Positions 6,206 through 7,599 of a stretch of 7,599 bases of DNA are shown here, piece after piece. The notes under the pieces were generated by a model that was not told where the DNA came from, did not search any database, and saw only the letters and a list, made by a program, of their open reading frames with translations. The translations under genes were made by a program, and so were the position numbers. The stretch covers positions 1 through 7,599 of the forward strand of contig CAJLAN010000073.1 of NCBI GenBank assembly GCA_905204635.1. The letters are read 5' to 3'. Origin of the DNA: an uncultured Collinsella sp. GTDB taxonomy: Bacteria > Actinomycetota > Coriobacteriia > Coriobacteriales > Coriobacteriaceae. The number at the start of each line of letters is the position of its first letter. The stretch's first letter is position 1.

Positions 6206-7599
6206 ATGCTCATTCACCGTATAGCCGCGCAGCTCTACACTGCCGAGGCGCTGCAGACCGTCGAGGCCGGACTCGATGCCGGCGAGGACGTGACGCTGGC
6301 CGTGTCGCAGTCGGGTCGCACGCTTATGGCGGCCGCCCAGTTTGCGCGCCGCCCGCGCCCCACGGTCTACGTTGTGAGTGGCGAGGATGCGGCCGATCGC
6401 GCCGCTCGTAGCCTTGCCGCTTACGTGGGCCTGGCGCATGTGTGCCGTTTCCCTGAGCGCAAGGATTATCCGTGGCGCGAGCAGGCGCCCGACGACGCCG
6501 TGGTGGCGCAGCGCTGCGAGGCCCTGGGACGCATCGTGCGCGGGGACAACTGCATCATGGTTGCCTCGGCTCGCGCGTTGCTGCGCTGCGTGCCGCCGGT
6601 CGAGAGTCGCTATTGGGAGTCCACCACTTTTGCGGTGGGCGAGGAGATTCCTTTTGACGAGGTGCCGCAGCGCCTGGTGGGCATGGGCTACACCAATGCC
6701 GGCGCCGCCGACGCGCCCGGCCTGTTCCGTGTGCACGGCGACACCGTCGAGGTGTTTCCCGCGCAGGAGAAGGCGCCCGTGCGCATTGAGTTCTTTGGCG
6801 ACGAGATCGACCGCATTCGTCGTATGGTGAGCTCAACGGGGCAGACCATCGGCAACGAGGACAGTATCGAGATCTTCCCGTGCCGCGAGCTGGCGCTCAC
6901 CGACGAGGCGGTCCACAACATGCATGTGGCGCTCTACCGCGCCAGCCAGGACGATAGCAAACTGGCGGCGCTGCTCGAGATGGTGGATGCACGCATCGTC
7001 ACGCCCGAGCTCGACCGCTTTTTGCCGGTGATGTACGGCCAGACCGTAAGCCCGCTGGCACACGTGAGCGGCAAGGCGCTCGTGGTTTTGTCCGAGCCGC
7101 GTTCGCTGTTCGACGACTGCCTGCGCGCCTACGAGGATATCGAGGCCCGTGCCGGCGAGGCGGGGATTGACCGCCTGGATGGCCTGTATGTACGTGCTCA
7201 GCAGCTCGATTTTGGTGCTCAGCAGCGCCTGAACTATGTGAGCCTCATCCGTGCCGGTGGTGCGGTGACGGCCGAGCTCAAGATTGAGCAGCCGGCCATC
7301 GCAGGTTCGGACAACCGTTTTATGACGCGCATCCAGGAGGTCGTGGGCAAGCGCTATGCCTGCGTGTTTGCCATCCCCGACCGCGGTGCGCGCGAGTCGA
7401 TGGAGCTCACCTTTGGCGACGAGGGCATTACCTTTGAGGAATCGCTGACTGCAGCGCCCGAAAATGCCGGCGTCGTTGGCGACCGCGTGCGCGTGGCAGC
7501 GGCGGATTCCGCCGACCGTGCCGCCCGCCAGGAGGCCCATGCTTCCATTCGCGAGCGCAAGGCAGATGCGCTCAACGCCCGCTCACTCGAGGCGGGTGC
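6206..7599 (+). CDS. mfd: Transcription-repair coupling factor Mfd, N-terminal part
   Basis: The frame is open from ATG 6206 to the window edge, giving 464 residues of a protein usually near 1,100-1,200. Mfd removes RNA polymerase stalled at DNA damage and recruits UvrA for nucleotide excision repair. Residues 1-150 match the UvrB-like first domain; VSQSGRTLMAAA (33-44) occupies the place of a Walker A but lacks the GKT/S core, as expected for the inactive N-terminal module of Mfd. Residues about 157-206 form the UvrB/Mfd UvrA-interaction block: RLVGMGY, LFRVHGDTVEVFP (173-185) and PVRIEFFGDEIDRIR (191-205). IEIFPCRELALTDEA (221-235) and LDRFLPVMYG (269-278) continue the Mfd pattern. The RNA-polymerase-binding and translocase domains lie beyond the window. 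GGAGG (6195-6199), six bases before the ATG, fixes the start. UvrB itself is excluded by the degenerate Walker A. Confidence 0.9.
   Translation, partial: MLIHRIAAQLYTAEALQTVEAGLDAGEDVTLAVSQSGRTLMAAAQFARRPRPTVYVVSGEDAADRAARSLAAYVGLAHVCRFPERKDYPWREQAPDDAVVAQRCEALGRIVRGDNCIMVASARALLRCVPPVESRYWESTTFAVGEEIPFDEVPQRLVGMGYTNAGAADAPGLFRVHGDTVEVFPAQEKAPVRIEFFGDEIDRIRRMVSSTGQTIGNEDSIEIFPCRELALTDEAVHNMHVALYRASQDDSKLAALLEMVDARIVTPELDRFLPVMYGQTVSPLAHVSGKALVVLSEPRSLFDDCLRAYEDIEARAGEAGIDRLDGLYVRAQQLDFGAQQRLNYVSLIRAGGAVTAELKIEQPAIAGSDNRFMTRIQEVVGKRYACVFAIPDRGARESMELTFGDEGITFEESLTAAPENAGVVGDRVRVAAADSADRAARQEAHASIRERKADALNARSLEAG

Noticed and set aside
6833..7540. A 235-codon minus-strand open frame opposite mfd
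   Set aside because: The + strand frame here carries continuous Mfd similarity; the antisense frame shows no motif.
6206..7599. Reading this gene as uvrB
   Set aside because: The UvrA-interaction block is shared with UvrB, but the Walker A position is degenerate and UvrB helicase motifs do not follow in the expected places, which fits Mfd.

Overview
The window looks like a stretch of chromosome from a high-GC actinobacterium. The gene set, the compact spacing, GGAGG-type ribosome binding sites and GC-rich hairpin terminators suggest a Coriobacteriia member such as Collinsella. That placement is an inference from general resemblance, since no marker gene here settles it. All genes supported here lie on the + strand.

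Left part (1-891): the tail of an upstream transcription unit ends in a textbook intrinsic terminator (63-92). About 250 bases follow without a gene, holding several inverted repeats built on an AAAAGCTC/GAGCTTTT word. Next comes a 140-residue unrecognised single-span membrane protein (346-768). A short AT-rich gap (769-891) carries a candidate promoter and a perfect 7-bp inverted repeat.

Middle-left (892-1982): a two-gene cassette with lower GC and more AGA/AGG/ATA/CGA codons than its neighbours. The first gene is a DUF6036/AbiEii-like nucleotidyltransferase. The second, read from a TTG start overlapping its stop by 4 bases, is a 187-residue protein with a C-terminal helix-turn-helix. The most economical reading is a toxin-antitoxin or abortive-infection-type module acquired by transfer. 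The toxin-like gene comes first, the reverse of classical abiEi-abiEii order. This is the most interesting part of the window.

Right part (2034-7599): ordinary GC-rich housekeeping genes. They are rmuC (coiled-coil membrane-anchored nuclease-like protein), a complete ABC exporter half-transporter (3517-5319), nth (endonuclease III with its 4Fe-4S cluster) and the first 464 residues of mfd (transcription-repair coupling factor), which runs off the end. Three of the four concern DNA repair or genome integrity. The mfd start is preceded by a strong GC hairpin with a short T tract, either the nth terminator or an attenuator in the mfd leader.
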